The notes under the pieces were generated by a model, which ran no database searches, had not been told where the DNA came from, and saw only the letters and a list, made by a program, of their open reading frames with translations. A stretch of DNA of 64,000 nt from Owenia fusiformis (taxonomy: Eukaryota; Annelida; Polychaeta; Sabellida; Oweniidae), in assembly GCA_903813345.2 (NCBI GenBank), contig CAIIXF020000007.1, positions 25,533,564-25,597,563 of the forward strand, written 5' to 3'. Below, piece after piece: positions 38,201 through 51,742 of this stretch. Made by a program: the position numbers and the translations under genes. Numbering within the stretch: position 1 is the first letter of the stretch; the number at the start of each line of letters is the position of its first letter.

Positions 38201-41200
38201 GTCTATATATCATTCTTAAACTGCACAAACAATCTTGAAACTCTTCATTCTTTCATAAAAATATCATTTTTCACCAAAAATCATCGAACCATGGCACTAT
38301 TAGCAACATAAGAAATTACTAAAACTGCTATTATTTGGCTCAAAACCTCTCAGAAAAAGAGATATGTGACGTGAAATGTTTATTGGACGATGGCCCATAA
38401 GGATCTCATCGGGAGAAACTAAAAAATAATGCTGAATCAGCATTTTTCTTTTTTTGACTTCAAAATTACGGGTTTTGACGATTATTAGGCACTGTTTGGC
38501 ATTAACCATCGGAAAGTTGCCTGAAATGTCATTGTTTGTAGGCCTGCGAACTGTCATATAAAATATTGAATATTTTTTGCCATATTTTGCTTGGTAAAGG
38601 ATGTATTGTAACATTTTTAGATGTCAGAATTTCTCAGCCTAATTTTTCTGAGAGATGTCAACATATTTGAACGAAATAAATGGCTGAATTTGATTTTTTA
38701 AGGCTACAATTGGGAATAATTTCACGAATGGTATCTAATTAGCCAAAATTAATCTATAATTTTGATTTAAGAAGAAGTTAAACAATAGAAAACCAGTGAA
38801 AACTGACTAATTTAGTCAGCTTTTGGCTAATTTTGCCCAAAAATGGGCCAAATTAATGTGTCATGGTCCAGTGATTTTTGCCAATAAAACACTTTGATCA
38901 ATATAAATAAGTTTGCTCGACTCTTTGGAAGCTAAATTTTATAGATCCGAGTTAATGTAACCATTTAAATGTAGAAATGTTGAATTCTCAAGAAAAAATT
39001 TTGGCCTAAATTCAAACCACCCCAAGGTTAGTTAAGTACCCATAAAATGCCCAATTGTCTATATATCATTCTTAAACTGCACAAACAATCTTGAAACTCT
39101 TCATTCTTTCATAAAAATATCATTTTTCACCAAAAATCATCGAACCATGGCACTATTAGCAACATAAGAAATTACTAAAACTGCTATTATTTGGCTCAAA
39201 ACCTCTCAGAAAAAGAGATATGTGACGTGAAATGTTTATTGGACGATGGCCCATAAGGATCTCATCGGGAGAAACTAAAAAATAATGCTGAATCAGCATT
39301 TTTCTTTTTTTGACTTCAAAATTACGGGTTTTGACGATTATTAGGCACTGTTTGGCATTAACCATCGGAAAGTTGCCTGAAATGTCATTGTTTGTAGGCC
39401 TGCGAACTGTCATATAAAATATTGAATATTTTTTGCCATATTTTGCTTGGTAAAGGATGTATTGTAACATTTTTAGATGTCAGAATTTCTCAGCCTAATT
39501 TTTCTGAGAGATGTCAACATATTTGAACGAAATAAATGGCTGAATTTGATTTTTTAAGGCTACAATTGGGAATAATTTCACGAATGGTATCTAATTAGCC
39601 AAAATTAATCTATAATTTTGATTTAAGAAGAAGTTAAACAATAGAAAACCAGTGAAAACTGACTAATTTAGTCAGCTTTTGGCTAATTTTGCCCAAAAAT
39701 GGGCCAAATTAATGTGTCATGGTCCAGTGATTTTTGCCAATAAAACACTTTGATCAATATAAATAAGTTTGCTCGACTCTTTGGAAGCTAAATTTTATAG
39801 ATCCGAGTTAATGTAACCATTTAAATGTAGAAATGTTGAATTCTCAAGAAAAAATTTTGGCCTAAATTCAAACCACCCCAAGGTTAGTTAAGTACCCATA
39901 AAATGCCCAATTGTCTATATATCATTCTTAAACTGCACAAACAATCTTGAAACTCTTCATTCTTTCATAAAAATATCATTTTTCACCAAAAATCATCGAA
40001 CCATGGCACTATTAGGGATAACTCCACAGATGTCGCTAGTGAAAAGGTAGAAGACAAAAAATCTAAATTTAAAATTGGCATGATGGTTGATTGAAATCAA
40101 TATTTATCAGTGCAATCACCAGTGAAAATGTACAGATTTTATATTTTATTTTGTTTATCTCGTGTGTGTATAATTTTACAAAAAGTATGGCGAAATGATT
40201 CGGTTCACTTCAAATATTTGACTTTTTGTGACGGTGGTCTTGAGTTTGAAATCTATTAAAAATTGTTTAAAATTCGGATAGATGGCGGAAAAAGCAGTCA
40301 TATCTTTTTTTCTCAATGGGTGTTCTATGCAATTTTTGTTTTGATTTGAAAGGGGACATATGGAGCTATCCCGTGGTATATGGGGTTATGTACCGAAAAT
40401 CCTCGTTTTTTCATAATCAATCCAAAGATTTCAATATTTTCACATTGGATTACATTACAGCATTTATCTGTGGAATTGTCCCTATTAGCAACATAAGAAA
40501 TTACTAAAACTGCTATTATTTGGCTCAAAACCTCTCAGAAAAAGAGATATGTGACGTGAAATGTTTATTGGACGATGGCCCATAAGGATCTCATCGGGAG
40601 AAACTAAAAAATAATGCTGAATCAGCATTTTTCTTTTTTTGACTTCAAAATTACGGGTTTTGACGATTATTAGGCACTGTTTGGCATTAACCATCGGAAA
40701 GTTGCCTGAAATGTCATTGTTTGTAGGCCTGCGAACTGTCATATAAAATATTGAATATTTTTTGCCATATTTTGCTTGGTAAAGGATGTATTGTAACATT
40801 TTTAGATGTCAGAATTTCTCAGCCTAATTTTTCTGAGAGATGTCAACATATTTGAACGAAATAAATGGCTGAATTTGATTTTTTAAGGCTACAATTGGGA
40901 ATAATTTCACGAATGGTATCTAATTAGCCAAAATTAATCTATAATTTTGATTTAAGAAGAAGTTAAACAATAGAAAACCAGTGAAAACTGACTAATTTAG
41001 TCAGCTTTTGGCTAATTTTGCCCAAAAATGGGCCAAATTAATGTGTCATGGTCCAGTGATTTTTGCCAATAAAACACTTTGATCAATATAAATAAGTTTG
41101 CTCGACTCTTTGGAAGCTAAATTTTATAGATCCGAGTTAATGTAACCATTTAAATGTAGAAATGTTGAATTCTCAAGAAAAAATTTTGGCCTAAATTCAA

Positions 41201-43999
41201 ACCACCCCAAGGTTAGTTAAGTACCCATAAAATGCCCAATTGTCTATATATCATTCTTAAACTGCACAAACAATCTTGAAACTCTTCATTCTTTCATAAA
41301 AATATCATTTTTCACCAAAAATCATCGAACCATGGCACTATTAGGGATAACTCCACAGATGTCGCTAGTGAAAAGGTAGAAGACAAAAAATCTAAATTTA
41401 AAATTGGCATGATGGTTGATTGAAATCAATATTTATCAGTGCAATCACCAGTGAAAATGTACAGATTTTATATTTTATTTTGTTTATCTCGTGTGTGTAT
41501 AATTTTACAAAAAGTATGGCGAAATGATTCGGTTCACTTCAAATATTTGACTTTTTGTGACGGTGGTCTTGAGTTTGAAATCTATTAAAAATTGTTTAAA
41601 ATTCGGATAGATGGCGGAAAAAGCAGTCATATCTTTTTTTCTCAATGGGTGTTCTATGCAATTTTTGTTTTGATTTGAAAGGGGACATATGGAGCTATCC
41701 CGTGGTATATGGGGTTATGTACCGAAAATCCTCGTTTTTTCATAATCAATCCAAAGATTTCAATATTTTCACATTGGATTACATTACAGCATTTATCTGT
41801 GGAATTGTCCCTATTAGCAACATAAGAAATTACTAAAACTGCTATTATTTGGCTCAAAACCTCTCAGAAAAAGAGATATGTGACGTGAAATGTTTATTGG
41901 ACGATGGCCCATAAGGATCTCATCGGGAGAAACTAAAAAATAATGCTGAATCAGCATTTTTCTTTTTTTGACTTCAAAATTACGGGTTTTGACGATTATT
42001 AGGCACTGTTTGGCATTAACCATCGGAAAGTTGCCTGAAATGTCATTGTTTGTAGGCCTGCGAACTGTCATATAAAATATTGAATATTTTTTGCCATATT
42101 TTGCTTGGTAAAGGATGTATTGTAACATTTTTAGATGTCAGAATTTCTCAGCCTAATTTTTCTGAGAGATGTCAACATATTTGAACGAAATAAATGGCTG
42201 AATTTGATTTTTTAAGGCTACAATTGGGAATAATTTCACGAATGGTATCTAATTAGCCAAAATTAATCTATAATTTTGATTTAAGAAGAAGTTAAACAAT
42301 AGAAAACCAGTGAAAACTGACTAATTTAGTCAGCTTTTGGCTAATTTTGCCCAAAAATGGGCCAAATTAATGTGTCATGGTCCAGTGATTTTTGCCAATA
42401 AAACACTTTGATCAATATAAATAAGTTTGCTCGACTCTTTGGAAGCTAAATTTTATAGATCCGAGTTAATGTAACCATTTAAATGTAGAAATGTTGAATT
42501 CTCAAGAAAAAATTTTGGCCTAAATTCAAACCACCCCAAGGTTAGTTAAGTACCCATAAAATGCCCAATTGTCTATATATCATTCTTAAACTGCACAAAC
42601 AATCTTGAAACTCTTCATTCTTTCATAAAAATATCATTTTTCACCAAAAATCATCGAACCATGGCACTATTAGCAACATAAGAAATTACTAAAACTGCTA
42701 TTATTTGGCTCAAAACCTCTCAGAAAAAGAGATATGTGACGTGAAATGTTTATTGGACGATGGCCCATAAGGATCTCATCGGGAGAAACTAAAAAATAAT
42801 GCTGAATCAGCATTTTTCTTTTTTTGACTTCAAAATTACGGGTTTTGACGATTATTAGGCACTGTTTGGCATTAACCATCGGAAAGTTGCCTGAAATGTC
42901 ATTGTTTGTAGGCCTGCGAACTGTCATATAAAATATTGAATATTTTTTGCCATATTTTGCTTGGTAAAGGATGTATTGTAACATTTTTAGATGTCAGAAT
43001 TTCTCAGCCTAATTTTTCTGAGAGATGTCAACATATTTGAACGAAATAAATGGCTGAATTTGATTTTTTAAGGCTACAATTGGGAATAATTTCACGAATG
43101 GTATCTAATTAGCCAAAATTAATCTATAATTTTGATTTAAGAAGAAGTTAAACAATAGAAAACCAGTGAAAACTGACTAATTTAGTCAGCTTTTGGCTAA
43201 TTTTGCCCAAAAATGGGCCAAATTAATGTGTCATGGTCCAGTGATTTTTGCCAATAAAACACTTTGATCAATATAAATAAGTTTGCTCGACTCTTTGGAA
43301 GCTAAATTTTATAGATCCGAGTTAATGTAACCATTTAAATGTAGAAATGTTGAATTCTCAAGAAAAAATTTTGGCCTAAATTCAAACCACCCCAAGGTTA
43401 GTTAAGTACCCATAAAATGCCCAATTGTCTATATATCATTCTTAAACTGCACAAACAATCTTGAAACTCTTCATTCTTTCATAAAAATATCATTTTTCAC
43501 CAAAAATCATCGAACCATGGCACTATTAGGGATAACTCCACAGATGTCGCTAGTGAAAAGGTAGAAGACAAAAAATCTAAATTTAAAATTGGCATGATGG
43601 TTGATTGAAATCAATATTTATCAGTGCAATCACCAGTGAAAATGTACAGATTTTATATTTTATTTTGTTTATCTCGTGTGTGTATAATTTTACAAAAAGT
43701 ATGGCGAAATGATTCGGTTCACTTCAAATATTTGACTTTTTGTGACGGTGGTCTTGAGTTTGAAATCTATTAAAAATTGTTTAAAATTCGGATAGATGGC
43801 GGAAAAAGCAGTCATATCTTTTTTTCTCAATGGGTGTTCTATGCAATTTTTGTTTTGATTTGAAAGGGGACATATGGAGCTATCCCGTGGTATATGGGGT
43901 TATGTACCGAAAATCCTCGTTTTTTCATAATCAATCCAAAGATTTCAATATTTTCACATTGGATTACATTACAGCATTTATCTGTGGAATTGTCCCTAT
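31748..43999. repeat. 12.25-kb tandem array of two modules, L (473 bp) and S (856 bp)
   Basis: The order is L-S-L-S-S-S-S-L-S-S-S-L-S-L-S-S-L: six L and eleven S modules, all in the same orientation. L copies are 31748-32220, 33077-33549, 36974-37446, 40015-40487, 41344-41816 and 43529-43999 (the last lacks its final two bases). S copies start at 32221, 33550, 34406, 35262, 36118, 37447, 38303, 39159, 40488, 41817 and 42673. Spacing is exactly 856 or 1329 bp throughout, and copies look virtually identical; one C/T difference is visible in the second L at about 33392. Frames repeated in every unit (104, 67 and 63 residues) have no recognisable domain. Recent amplification is likely; misassembly cannot be excluded. 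Confidence 0.98.
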
Positions 44000-46900
44000 C
44001 GTTTTTATTAGTGAGTAAATAACAGAAGGAACTTTTTATTTCGAAATTCATGACAAGAATGGTACAAGTTTAACTCGATATAACAAAATGTTGTTCACAT
44101 GAAAATGCAGACAGCCTGACAAGTCATTCCTTTTTCAATATACACCTACCTGTTCTTGGCGTATAATGTGACTGGTATTTATTTGTTTACTTTTTTAAAA
44201 TTAAAATCAATGTAATATATTTAGTTTGTGGTGGCTATGACCCCGAAGAGGGAGTATTAGGTGCCACATAATGGTATTTACAATGATTTGTGAAATATTG
44301 TAAAAAGTGTACATGTAATTGTGTAAAGTATGATATTGTACATAATTCGTTATTGCTGTAACCTTTAGAGGCGAGATAATGGGAAATGTCCTAGGTTCTG
44401 GGCCCATGTAAAGATGACAGCACCAACAGAATCCAATATTTAGAATATTTATAGATAAACACAGATCGGTTACCATGCCATCTTTATTTGAAAATTATTT
44501 CTATCGACCTTTAGCCTACGGGAAATGTCACTTTGCGATGAATGTGTCGAAATCAAAAGATTTAGATTAAATTCTTTAAGTTTTCAGCATCATATTTTGT
44601 ATACTTAAGCTTTTGACCATCATATCATGTATCTGTGTCATGGGGTATACAAAAAACAGTTGGACGAGTTACAAAAAACGGGAAAAAGTACTTGCAAAAC
44701 ATTTATGGGGGGGGGGGTGAAAGGCCAATCATGTTGGGCGTATTATTAGCCTATAATATCTACGTCTAATACATGCGGGCAGTCACTTCGCTTGGCAACT
44801 ATAATTGCTCCCGAAGCTAAATACTTGTATTAGTAAATGATACAAAAATCCATAATCAATTTTACCTAATCTCTTTCACAATTATTAACTTTCGTAAGAA
44901 AACCAACATACACTTCTGTTCCGAATGCAAATATGTGTATTATTCGCCACATCAAAATTACGGCTACTCTTACCTACGTAAACATAGACAGCCATTTACC
45001 TATCAACAACAAACAGTAATTTCAAAAGAATTTTTATCATAAATGCGATTTATCAAAAGTTGTATTATGAAAGGCAAAAAAGAAATATAATACATCGATT
45101 CATAGAATACTAAATAAACCATTTCGATGACAGTGATATTGAATCGATCAAGATTTTGTATATAGTGTTCTTAGCTATAACAGTGAAATGAAATGCTTAT
45201 CATGACATTTGATGGTTTAATTATAACTATATTACAAAACACGTTTGAGGGTTAACATCGCCAACTGATGACTATCACGAAATATCACTAGATCCAGGAA
45301 CCCGAAGATACGATAAGATGTCGCATAATAGAGCAGAGGAAAAATAGCACCAGATTTAGAATCCATTGTATCAACCTATGTAAAAGATATGATACCACAA
45401 CTGAAAATAACACCAGATTTAGACTCTTAGGATGTCACAAAATAGGATGTTACAATATGGCATAAAATCCGGACTCTAGGGTATCGTCACAAAATAGATT
45501 CGGAAATTATGATTTGTTCTTGACTGATTTACAATGCGGATCGAGGTTGTCAGAGGACATTTTAATATCTATTAGGTAGAGGAAAATGAGATCCTGCTTC
45601 TTAGATGGAATTTATACGTATTTATACAACTTTCAATTAAGAAACACTGCAATAAGTATGATAAAATCTGAGACGTAATTTCTCGCTCAGGTTTGAATTA
45701 ACTTTTATATCAGAGAAATTAAATCAGGTAAAGTAGGGGATAATTAAGCAAACATCTTTTTATAGACTGCAATTAGATTACAACTCTAGCGAGGTCATCA
45801 GTCAATCAATTTCCAGGTAAATATATAAGCAAAAATAACAGCGGAATATAAAAGACGTAACGTAAGAACACGTTCACGTTTTTAGAAGGACATATACGAC
45901 TACGACATTCTGAATATTGAATAACACATTTGATGTACTTATAACGCCTGCTTTCTAATTAACACCAGGTCTGTTCATGTAATAAGATGGACCAAGGGAG
46001 AGATAAATACCCTGACTCAAAAGCGCATCCTCAGATTAAGCTCACATTAAATACATTATATGACAATAATATTATGCTAATAGTTACAAAATGAAAAATC
46101 AATTATAGCTAATTAGACCAAGGGGAAGCTATAATTTCGTGGGATTAAAATTGGGCTGCCGATGACTAAGTACTACGTATAAAGACGCACTCACTTAGAT
46201 ATACATATAAAACAAGACTACCCCTCGTCTTAGTTTTGTATCTACCGTTCAGAATGATGAGGTCATACCAATTTGCTGATGTCCTATCAAGATTCGACGA
46301 GACAGGGAGAGATGTAGCCTTAGATAGGTAAGTGCATAATATGCTAGTATATAGCACGGGAAATGATCAAAATATATGATTGAAATATGAAAAAATGAAA
46401 TATGTGATTTAAAGAAAACATCTTTGATCGATTATATATGCTGGAAACTCCAAATTCATAAGCATTTAAGGTGGGAGGGGGTGGAAGGGGGTGGGTTCGA
46501 GCTTCTTTTTCAAGTTAGGGTCAATGCCTCGGGCCAGATAACATTGGAAATTGAAAGGTTAAACGACAGAACTGAATCAATTTTTCCCGGGGAATTTTTA
46601 GGTGTACGTAGGCATCACATGAAATGTTATTAGAAAAACTACTGAAACTAGATATTTATTAAATAATGTTTGTCCCAAAAATGTAAGTCTTAAGTATGAG
46701 CAGATCGAAACTGGAAATGTCGAAATGAAAATGCTCAAAACATAGCAAACAAACATAATGCAGTTGTAAATTATGCACTTTTTGCATTTACTAGACTAAG
46801 GACAGATAATTAGAATTGTAACTTGTGTTAATGACCCCTGCGATAAGGGATTACGTAATTAAATATCATTGTATTTCTAAAACAGTGACTCTGTAAATCA

Positions 46901-47154
46901 TTTTGTGTCACATGATGTATCGAAGACCATAATAATGGTTATTTCGCGGCTGAATGAATTGTTATTAAGTTCTGATTGATGTTTGTGTTTTCGTTTGTAT
47001 TTCCGATAATGTTGTTTTATATGGTCTTGAATATACTATTATTTACTTTTATTGCGTTCAGATACACGTATTCCTGTTCTTGCTTTTGTAGACGTGCACT
47101 TATACGAGTGTTCTACATGTACAATTCTAACAGTTCATTATGTTTTCATTCAGA
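44000..47154. other. Intergenic; no gene identified
   Basis: 3.1 kb of AT-rich DNA between the array and the next gene. It contains an 11-base G run (44707-44717), a G-rich low-complexity stretch near 46468-46495, and partial internal similarity at 45345-45420 (ATARCACCAGATTTAGA twice). No RNA gene or coding exon is supported. The CDS that follows has an acceptor at 47143-47153, so a non-coding first exon may lie here. Confidence 0.4.
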
Positions 47155-48468
47155 ATGATGGCGAATGCTGGAGTGAATTCGAAGAAAAGGGGCATGCGTG
47201 GATTGACTCACTCCACAACATCACAAGAACTTCAGGCTGGCTCTCTTAATAAACTCAATATGTTGAAACATAGTTTAATCCAACAAGAACAAAGTAATCT
47301 ATCCAATGCTTTGGAAAGAATACGGATGAAAAATCGAAGCCATTTAGTTGCCGACCAAACAGGAGCGAAGACAGCCAAGCGCCCAAAGCCACAAACTCTT
47401 CACGCTGTCCAGCGCCTAAAACGATATGGTACAGGTGGCCGAGCTTTGCCTAGTTTAGCAAAAGGTATCGTAGAAGGTAAACACCTGAATGACGAAGGTA
47501 AAGCCCGCAGTTCGCCTCCATTCCGGTCCCGTGATGTTCGTAAAAGAGATTGTACCACTGCACCCGGAAAAATTACTTTACCGATGTCACCAAGGGAACG
47601 CATGGGTGGGATGACTGTGACGCGTTTTGAGACGCAAGTTGTCGACTGTCAGACGGAATCCAATCCCAAATCGTTAACACGCGAAAACAGAAACTCAAGT
47701 CCCTTTGCAAAACAAGTGCATCTTAACGGAGACAATACATTGACGAAACAGATGGCCGTATTCAACAGGGACCCAAAGACAAACAAGTTATATTCAAGGG
47801 TAACATCTCGAAGAAATGACAATAAGGAAGACCAGTTTTTACCCGAATTATCTCCAAGAAGTTACAGACTGGGACGTAAAAATTGCGATTTTGAAGATAC
47901 GGAGGGGCTAGTAACGGTAACAGGCCCAACGCCTATCAACAATCCATACAGCGATCGGGACACTCATATCAACAAACATAAAAAAGAGAAAAGAGATCAA
48001 GAGGTTTATGGAATAGCTAATAAACATAGTCAGGAGAGATCGTATTTATCACGACATGGGATCCGTGCTAATGTAACGCAAAGTGTACCTAATAGTAGCG
48101 TGATACACCAGAATTACAAGGATGACATAACTAAAACTCCTTCGAATTACAAACCCTCGAGAACTGTTCCAAATTATGCTCAGATACCCGTGAAATCTAT
48201 CTTTGTTGAGATGCCGAGCATTGTGTTTCGCCCATCTAGTCCCGAGTCAGATCTTGCCGATGATGAAGCCATTACCCCTCGTACCAAGCAGTCACTCCAG
48301 AGAATCTTTCGGCAAAACGAGCTCTATGAAAAAGAAGTAAAGGATCTATTGGAAGATGTACGTGAACTCAATGAAATGACACAACAATTAGAGAAGAAAG
48401 CGAAAACAGAAGAACTGACAGGAGCTATTGAAAATTTACAGCTCGATGAAGAAAAACATTTTTTTTAA
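47155..48468 (+). CDS. Uncharacterised basic protein with C-terminal coiled coil
   Basis: A single-exon coding region of 437 residues. I start it at ATG 47155 because a good acceptor (TTTTCATTCAG) ends at 47153, so the longer frame upstream would be intronic. I do not recognise the family. An N-terminal helical stretch (about 25-70, LNKLNMLKHSLIQQEQSNL) leads into a long, basic, Ser/Arg/Asn-rich and probably disordered middle (about 75-345) with several SP/TP sites. A C-terminal heptad-rich segment (about 370-425, RIFRQNELYEKEVKDLLEDV) is predicted to be a coiled coil. There is no signal peptide or membrane segment, so a cytoplasmic, cytoskeletal or ciliary role is possible, but this is a guess. 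An AATAAA follows at 48640. Confidence 0.8.
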   Translation: MMANAGVNSKKRGMRGLTHSTTSQELQAGSLNKLNMLKHSLIQQEQSNLSNALERIRMKNRSHLVADQTGAKTAKRPKPQTLHAVQRLKRYGTGGRALPSLAKGIVEGKHLNDEGKARSSPPFRSRDVRKRDCTTAPGKITLPMSPRERMGGMTVTRFETQVVDCQTESNPKSLTRENRNSSPFAKQVHLNGDNTLTKQMAVFNRDPKTNKLYSRVTSRRNDNKEDQFLPELSPRSYRLGRKNCDFEDTEGLVTVTGPTPINNPYSDRDTHINKHKKEKRDQEVYGIANKHSQERSYLSRHGIRANVTQSVPNSSVIHQNYKDDITKTPSNYKPSRTVPNYAQIPVKSIFVEMPSIVFRPSSPESDLADDEAITPRTKQSLQRIFRQNELYEKEVKDLLEDVRELNEMTQQLEKKAKTEELTGAIENLQLDEEKHFF

Positions 48469-48639
48469 AACAAGAAAGGTGGTCTATGATCAGGGAAAGC
48501 CTTTTTATCACTGACAATAACACGGACGTTTGGCAAAGTTGGATTCCTTGCATATCTTTATTCAATTTTAATTAATATAAAGATGGCAGAGCGATTGCGT
48601 TGTTTTAATTGATCTACATAACATAATTATATTTTTCTG

Positions 48640-48645
48640 AATAAA
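48640..48645 (+). promoter_or_regulatory. Polyadenylation signal AATAAA
   Basis: Canonical signal 172 bp after the stop of the uncharacterised gene, followed by an A-rich stretch. Confidence 0.5.
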
Positions 48646-51600
48646 AGGAAGAAAGAAAAAACAAATACGCTACACAAATATTTCTGAACGATTGAATAAT
48701 TATACACCGTGATGGTCATAACACAAACAACATTAGGGTCTCATCCTCACGATCATCGAATACATTTTCAAGCGAGCAAATCTGGAAGATTTATTTTTCA
48801 GGAGAACGTTTCCATTGGATAGCTAAAGAATAAGCGCATGGTATAGTAGAATAGGTAAAAATAGGTATTTGTAAGGAAATAAAGTAAAGCGCGCAGCTCT
48901 TAATCTTCCAAAATACATTACACCCTCCGTCCATCCCTCGTATGGTTATTTATTTTGAAAAGCCAGCAATGAAATTGATTTTAACGTCACTTATTTATTA
49001 CGGGTCGTGTAGACTCCCATTGCTTGATTCATAGCAAAAATATTGACTTGAGAGCTTTGATGGCGTTGCGCCTTTTTAATAGATCTCATATCTTAGAAAT
49101 GTATCAGTTAAAAATTCTTAGAAGACCTAACATGTTTTACCATGCGCCAATATATTTAGCAACTCATTATAATGTTTTACTGAAAAAACAAATCTTTAAG
49201 ATTTGTTGTATTATTCAGCAGAAATCGCCTGCATCCACCACCGTATGTTTTGTCCGATGGCCAGGCGTTTACATACGTATAAATGCGAGTGTGGCGCTGC
49301 ATTTAGAGTGACGAGGTCCGAAAAGTGCCCGTGAACATTTGACAAAAATTACGTTTGTCCAATATTTGTTATCCAGCTAGCGAAAGAGCCAAATGTACCT
49401 CGCGACACTCATTATGAACTTTGATGATTTTTATGATCATCATCGAGGGAATTTTTATCATCTCAATTTTATCTCAGTTCCTCACTATTATTTCATGTTT
49501 TGAAGGAACTTTGCACTTACCTTCCTATAGAAATAGAAAGGAACTACGCTATACGATGGAACCATAGATCCCTGTGTAATTAGCAAAACAAGTCTAACAA
49601 ATATCTGACCACTTAGAGGGTGTATATGATAACATATATTGATAATATCGGAACAAATACAGTTGCGATGATCTTTGGTAATATTTTTGAAATGCATATA
49701 CGTCAAATCTAGATAAAGCAGGGTCACTATAGAAGAGTCTTAATTTAATTATATTTTGCATGTGTACGTACTGTTCGATCTTGAACGGATCATGAAGAAC
49801 GCATATAAAATGACGATACTTTTAGCCAACGCCTCAAAATGCATTTTTAGAAGTATATTCTTGTTTACTTTTCTTTGTTAATAGTATTTGATAAACCCAT
49901 TAACTTAGTAGCTTTCGATGATTCTTATATAAATGATACGTAACTCCTTCATTTATGATTATGGTAGCCAACCTCTCTCTGGGCGTGTTTACTTTTCTGT
50001 TTTGCCAAATCATTATATGATAACCTTAGTATTTATAACTGTTAGGGATATGAGGTCAATGTCTGTACGACAACATTTGATTACTTTATATTGATGTTTT
50101 TGGTATCATTTCTTTTGATGTTAAGATAAATCGATGACTTTTTTAATTTTGAATTAGTGATCTTAAAATTTGTGTCAAGTGTTAAATATCTCAGTAACGA
50201 CTAAATTGTCACAGATCTGAGAATTAAAACGTCAGTCGGAATTTATGACTATGGGTGTAAGTTTGTTATACATCTGTAATAAATACCTCAAAATGTGTAT
50301 AGAATATACAAATGTGTGTATTTTATTGATAAAACACGCTGCATGTTGTTGTCATTGGGCGTAGGGATGGTTCAATTAATTTAGGGGATTCGACAGGGTG
50401 ATTAAAAAGAGACACATAAGATTCATAGATATCCAATAATTGCGCCAACATCTACTTCAGTCTTAGCAATAACGCAGTGGTTGCCATGACAACAAGGCGG
50501 GTCTTGTTAACTAGCATCTGCAGTACACGAAAGGTGCAACATAAAAAATATTATCGACCTTATCGACGATTGATGAATACGGAATTCAGGTAGTGATCAA
50601 AATATATTTGACACCTACAAGAAAATATATTATACTTTTGATCCATAAGTTTGGCAAATGGAAGTCCCATAGCATGTTAAGACCTAATTAGCTGTGAATA
50701 TGATTTTGTTCCCTCTAAAATCACCATGGACTTTCAAAGAGAAGTTCTCGTGTTTATAGCACAAACTTTTTTTGAAAACCCATGAAATCGCCAAACATAT
50801 ATAAATCTTAACGTGTGATGAAAAATACACGGCGTCTTAAGTTTTTAGTGGATTAAACCGCCGGAACTCTCATGATCAAATATTACCCTCAAATTGCCCC
50901 ATTGTTTTGATATTATTTTCAATCGTCAATAGAGAATATCTTTTTAACAATGGAGGTGATCTATCACCCAATGAAGCAATTTATCAATACTGACCTGGGT
51001 TCTACAAAACCCAATAATGTTATCAGTTGCAATTGTAGATTGAGTTACAAGAGGCGTGGTGTATATACAGTATATATGATATCACCATTTGAGTCTGCGA
51101 TGACAACACATTAAGATCTTACCAACCCTTAAGATTTTGTTTTTTACGATATCTCAAAAATAAGTTAATTATTAGACAAATGAAGCCATTTGTAAAGGTT
51201 AATAAGTGGCGCTGCTACTAGAGAATATTGCAAATATCCCCAAAATAAGTTTGGAAAACAACGATTTATTCCTCCATTGCATAGATTTCACCAGTAGCGC
51301 CTTTCACAAAATTATAACAATGGATTCAAACAAGAATATTTTCCCACTAGTTTGGAAGTTCAGGGGTTTGGGAATATTGAAAAAGATCAATGTACATGTG
51401 TACTCCTCACGAACGATAAACTAGGCTACAATAAAACATACGCTTAATAAATTGAGTTAAAAAATATTCCATATTCAATATGTTTTTCATACCTATTTTG
51501 TACGTTGTATCGTAGAAATTACCTAGTGATAACAAGTGATTTATTCAAGACGATAACAATCGTAAGGAATAGCGACGATTGCAATTGATATATTATTTTC

Positions 51601-51742
51601 ACCAATGCAGGTACAATTAATATCTGGATCAGAATACACAGTTCTAAATCTGGATCAAAAAATTTACACGAGTCAATAGGAATTATTGGACAGTACAATA
51701 AAAATTGAAACAAAACTCACAGGTGACGACCCCGGTAACAAT
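48646..51742. other. Intergenic; no gene identified
   Basis: AT-rich spacer. The only item that can be named is a diverged repeat at 49060-49225, the second copy of the family at 3280-3440. A frame over it (49024-49311) is repeat-derived. Frames at 51206 and 51519-51941 have no domain. Confidence 0.4.
49060..49225. repeat. Diverged dispersed repeat, copy 2
   Basis: Aligns with 3280-3440 in the same orientation: TGCGCCTTTTTAATAGATCT, CATATCTTAGAA, GTATCAGTT and CAGAAATCGCCT occur in the same order. Confidence 0.6.

Noticed and set aside
31748-43999. L modules as LTRs of a retrotransposon (L-S-L)
   Set aside because: L ends are inverted repeats GGGAYAA..., not TG...CA. No primer-binding site or polypurine tract next to L was seen, and S has no gag or pol.
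32049-44051. Repeated 104-, 67- and 63-residue open frames in every array module
   Set aside because: They are identical only because the DNA repeats are identical. They overlap each other on opposite strands, lack any domain or codon signal, and one crosses the L/S junction.
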